NCBI GenBank assembly: GCA_020636095.1
Contig: JACJYN010000003.1
Location: forward strand, 372,001 to 436,000
Direction of reading: 5' to 3'
DNA: 64,000 bases
DNA from: Lewinellaceae bacterium
GTDB lineage: Bacteria; Bacteroidota; Bacteroidia; Chitinophagales; Saprospiraceae
Shown here: positions 62,601-64,000 of the stretch, in pieces
How positions within the stretch are numbered: position 1 is the first letter of the stretch
How the letters are laid out: each line of letters opens with the position of its first letter
Made by a program: the position numbers and the translations under genes
Notes under the pieces: model-generated
What the model was told of the DNA's origin: nothing
Databases searched by the model: none
Seen by the model: only the letters and a program-made list of their open reading frames with translations

Positions 62601-64000
62601 CGGCTGTCTTCATAAACCGAACGGACAGCGTTGTAACTCAGGCTCCTGGGGTTGGAGGGGTCGTGAAGGTAATGCCTGAACCGGCCGCTCTCGCGGTCAA
62701 AACGGTTCAGCCCGCCATTCGTGGCCAACCACAAGTGGCCATCTCTGCTTTCCATAATATCCCAGATAACATTATCGCTCAGGCTTTCCGGATCGTTGGG
62801 GTCATTGATAAACAGCCGGAACCGGCCGTTGGCCGGGTCATAGCGGTTCAGCCCGTTATGAGTGCCAACCCACAGGATGCCCGTCGCATCCTCATAGAGG
62901 CTTAGTATAGCGTCGCTGCTGATGCTATAGGTAGAGTCGGCTTTGTACCTGAAGTGGAGTGCCTCTCCCTGCCTGTTTGGCAGATAATGCAAGCCGTCGC
63001 CAAAGGTGCCAACCCAGAGCCCTCCCTTCCGGCTGCCCCATAGCGCATAGATAGGGCTTTCTACACTATTGATGGTACTGCCTTTGTAGGCAACATCCTG
63101 AAACACGCCGGTGGCCAGGTCCAGTTGATGTAGCACTCCGTTGAAAGCGCCTACCCAAAGTAACCCCGGCTGGTATTGATGAATGGACCATACGGCGTTG
63201 CTACTTGGCCCATTCCTGTTTTCCGGGTCACTCAGATAGAGCTGGAACTGGCTGCTCCTGGAAGAGAGCACGTTTAATCCATTGGTAGTGCCTATCCAAA
63301 GCAGGCCTTCCCTGCCTTTGTACAGCGCTTTCACTCCATCGTTACTCAGGCTGTAAGGGCTGCCTGGCTGATATTGGTAGTGTTTAAATTTACCTGTTTC
63401 AGGGTTAAAAAGGTTGAGGCCGCCACCGTAGGCGCCGATCCACAATTGCCCCGGCGGGCCTTCACAAATGGACCAGGCGGCATCGTGGCTCAGGCTTTCC
63501 GGATCGTTGGGGTCATGCCGATAGGCTGTGAAGCTCTCCTCCCGGGCGTCCAGCCGGTTGAGCCCGCCGTAGGTGCCCACCCAAAGCCTGCCCCGGCTGT
63601 CTTTGAAAATAGCCCGCACAGCATTATTGCTCAGGCTATTAGGCTGGCCCGGATCGTGAAAATAGTGAACGGATTGCCCCGTGCCGGGGTCAAACTTATA
63701 TAAGCCATTGCGCCAGGTACCTACCCAAAGCAGCCCTTGTTCATCCTCCAATATCGACTGGACGGCCTCGCCGGAGGAGCCGTTCTTCTCATCGTACCGG
63801 TACGCTTCAAAGTCATCGTTATTCAGGTTGTACCGATGGAGCCCTCCTGCCTGGGTACCTACCCAAAGCCCTCCCCTTTGGCTATGATGGAGTGCGTAAA
63901 TATGGTTGTGCCGAAGGCTGTTGGGGTTGTCCGGATCGTGATAGTAACGCCGGAATTTTCCGGTGTGAGGATTCCAGCGGTTCAACCCTTTCTCCGTACC
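59687..64000 (-). CDS. Hybrid two-component sensor with beta-propeller input and class III nucleotide cyclase output (5' end outside window)
   Basis: The frame is open to the window edge; 1437 residues are visible. Numbered from the edge: about fourteen Reg_prop propeller blades (1-570, recurring LWVGT..GLNRYDP), a Y_Y_Y domain (about 615-690), one membrane helix (701-719), HisKA with H762 in SHELRTPLQG, HATPase_c (about 870-985, with DTGAGIP and GTGLGLSISKRL), a receiver domain with D1077 in LLDVMMPRMSG, a class III adenylate/guanylate cyclase domain (metal Asp 1189 in FSDIRDYT and 1233 in YLGDAIMSIF; VNTASR), and a short TPR-like tail. The HTH of ordinary Bacteroidota HTCS proteins is replaced by a cyclase, so the output would be a second messenger rather than transcription. 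Confidence 0.9.
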   Translation of the reverse strand, partial: GTEKGLNRWNPHTGKFRRYYHDPDNPNSLRHNHIYALHHSQRGGLWVGTQAGGLHRYNLNNDDFEAYRYDEKNGSSGEAVQSILEDEQGLLWVGTWRNGLYKFDPGTGQSVHYFHDPGQPNSLSNNAVRAIFKDSRGRLWVGTYGGLNRLDAREESFTAYRHDPNDPESLSHDAAWSICEGPPGQLWIGAYGGGLNLFNPETGKFKHYQYQPGSPYSLSNDGVKALYKGREGLLWIGTTNGLNVLSSRSSQFQLYLSDPENRNGPSSNAVWSIHQYQPGLLWVGAFNGVLHQLDLATGVFQDVAYKGSTINSVESPIYALWGSRKGGLWVGTFGDGLHYLPNRQGEALHFRYKADSTYSISSDAILSLYEDATGILWVGTHNGLNRYDPANGRFRLFINDPNDPESLSDNVIWDIMESRDGHLWLATNGGLNRFDRESGRFRHYLHDPSNPRSLSYNAVRSVYEDSRGRIWVGTRDGLNRLLPEEETFVSYHTEDGLPSDIVYGILEDAKEQIWVSTSRGLSCLDPNTERFLNFDVQDGLQSSSFNVGAYCKSPFTDRLFFGGDNGFNAFRPEDIRVDSVPPPVAITAIQAFRAGEQKPSRLIRAISRDEELRFSYRDNILTFEFAALSFAKPAKNRYAYRMEGLSDHWVAMGGEHKVTFTNLSPGAYTFRIKGSNGDGVWNEEGAAVRFIIVPPWWQSLWAKGLYLLMLSAILWLIYRWRTRAQRRRIRWQQKELDREKQVSERLRQIDRLKDQFLANTSHELRTPLQGIIGLSEGLHHRLEDPESREDLSMVISSGKRLNSLINDILDFSKLKNFDLELNCKAVELHVLAEIVLRNNRPLIRGKKLQLINSVPDGLPTAEGDENRLQQVLYNLIGNAIKFTEQGHIRIGARETEVSGRKLLEMFVEDTGAGIPQEKQEIIFQEFEQGDGSTTREFSGTGLGLSISKRLVELHGGSMWVKSEIGKGSTFFFTLPISGEKASSALTSRPLAALSPVTPASVETTDGERTEGASGFHHGAGNEADRIRILVVDDEPVNQQVLKNHLSSGFYELVQAMNGEEAMRHLESSRPFDLVLLDVMMPRMSGYEVCHKIREKHLPSELPVIMVTAKNQVEDLVQGLSLGANDYLAKPFSREEFLARIQTHIDLHRIFDVTGRFIPNEFLRSLGRQRITEVELGDFAEREVTVLFSDIRDYTTLSESMTPEQNYRFVNAFHGRLGPIIVKNHGFVNQYLGDAIMSIFPENPVDALRAAIEMQQALRTYNVERHAKGRAPIRIGAGLHSGSLIMGIIGDRKRMDAATISDTVNTASRIESLTKHYGASILLSGDSLDKITDKEAFNLRSLGQVLVKGKRETVGIYECFDGDPPSLIEHKRVTLPKFQAAREHYLAGNFREAMDTFEEVLRANPDDTTVELFLNRIAYILTHGKPEGWTGVEMMEKK

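Noticed and set aside
1..64000. CRISPR arrays, tRNA or rRNA genes, intact insertion sequences
   Set aside because: No regularly spaced direct repeats, cloverleaf-type sequences, rRNA blocks or transposase genes were recognised by reading.

Overview
The window comes from the chromosome of a Bacteroidota bacterium, most likely a member of the Saprospiria (Lewinella/Phaeodactylibacter-like); the genus is inference. The evidence is SusC/SusD transport proteins, type IX secretion (T9SS) C-terminal sorting domains, Bacteroidota-restricted families (DUF2723, DUF4837, DUF5916), few Shine-Dalgarno sites, TAnnTTTG-type -7 boxes, and roughly even base composition. No rRNA, tRNA, CRISPR array or intact insertion sequence was seen.

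Layout. 1-6.3 kb: end of a DUF2723 membrane protein, rpiB, a secreted M28 peptidase, a Tat-exported Gfo/Idh/MocA oxidoreductase and pckA. 6.5-12.3 kb: a secreted metallophosphatase, then four tandem paralogues of a secreted protein whose motifs resemble CotH/HipA-like kinase folds. 12.3-15.8 kb: a decayed alcohol dehydrogenase, a LytTR response regulator, a DUF1761 protein and a helical-repeat protein. 15.9-24.1 kb: a giant FG-GAP/T9SS protein, an acyltransferase-like protein fused to a cyclic-nucleotide-binding domain, a strongly structured non-coding stretch, and htpG. 24.1-28.6 kb: anti-sigma/ECF sigma pair, DUF4837 lipoprotein, PH-like membrane protein, MoxR ATPase. 28.7-35.1 kb: VanX-like dipeptidase and an NAD-dependent formate dehydrogenase operon divergent from an FNR-like regulator. 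35.1-43.9 kb: MATE exporter, DUF5916 remnant, DUF1295 enzyme, glucosaminidase, DNA glycosylase, Tat-exported aminotransferase, DUF3089 lipoprotein, RidA-like lipoprotein, GH20 hexosaminidase.

43.9-47.3 kb is an accessory patch: an hsdR C-terminal remnant, unassigned gene fragments, and an AlbA_2/Schlafen gene (interrupted by TAG) overlapping a ParA-type ATPase. 47.4-55.5 kb looks like a glycoprotein-utilisation locus: SusD and SusC, a LamG/T9SS protein, and a PNGase F-like amidase; the GH20 enzyme nearby would fit the same diet. 55.6-64 kb: cutC, two MacB-like permeases, a CBS protein, and a very large hybrid sensor kinase ending in a class III nucleotide cyclase, cut by the window end.

The most notable points are the four-copy array of secreted kinase-fold-like proteins, the AlbA_2-ParA module beside restriction-system debris, the propeller-kinase-receiver-cyclase fusion together with a cNMP-binding acyltransferase, the structured intergenic region near 21.6-21.9 kb, and three families of dispersed hairpin repeats. 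At least three genes carry in-frame nonsense codons, pointing to ongoing decay. All calls come from reading the sequence and translations; no database search was possible.
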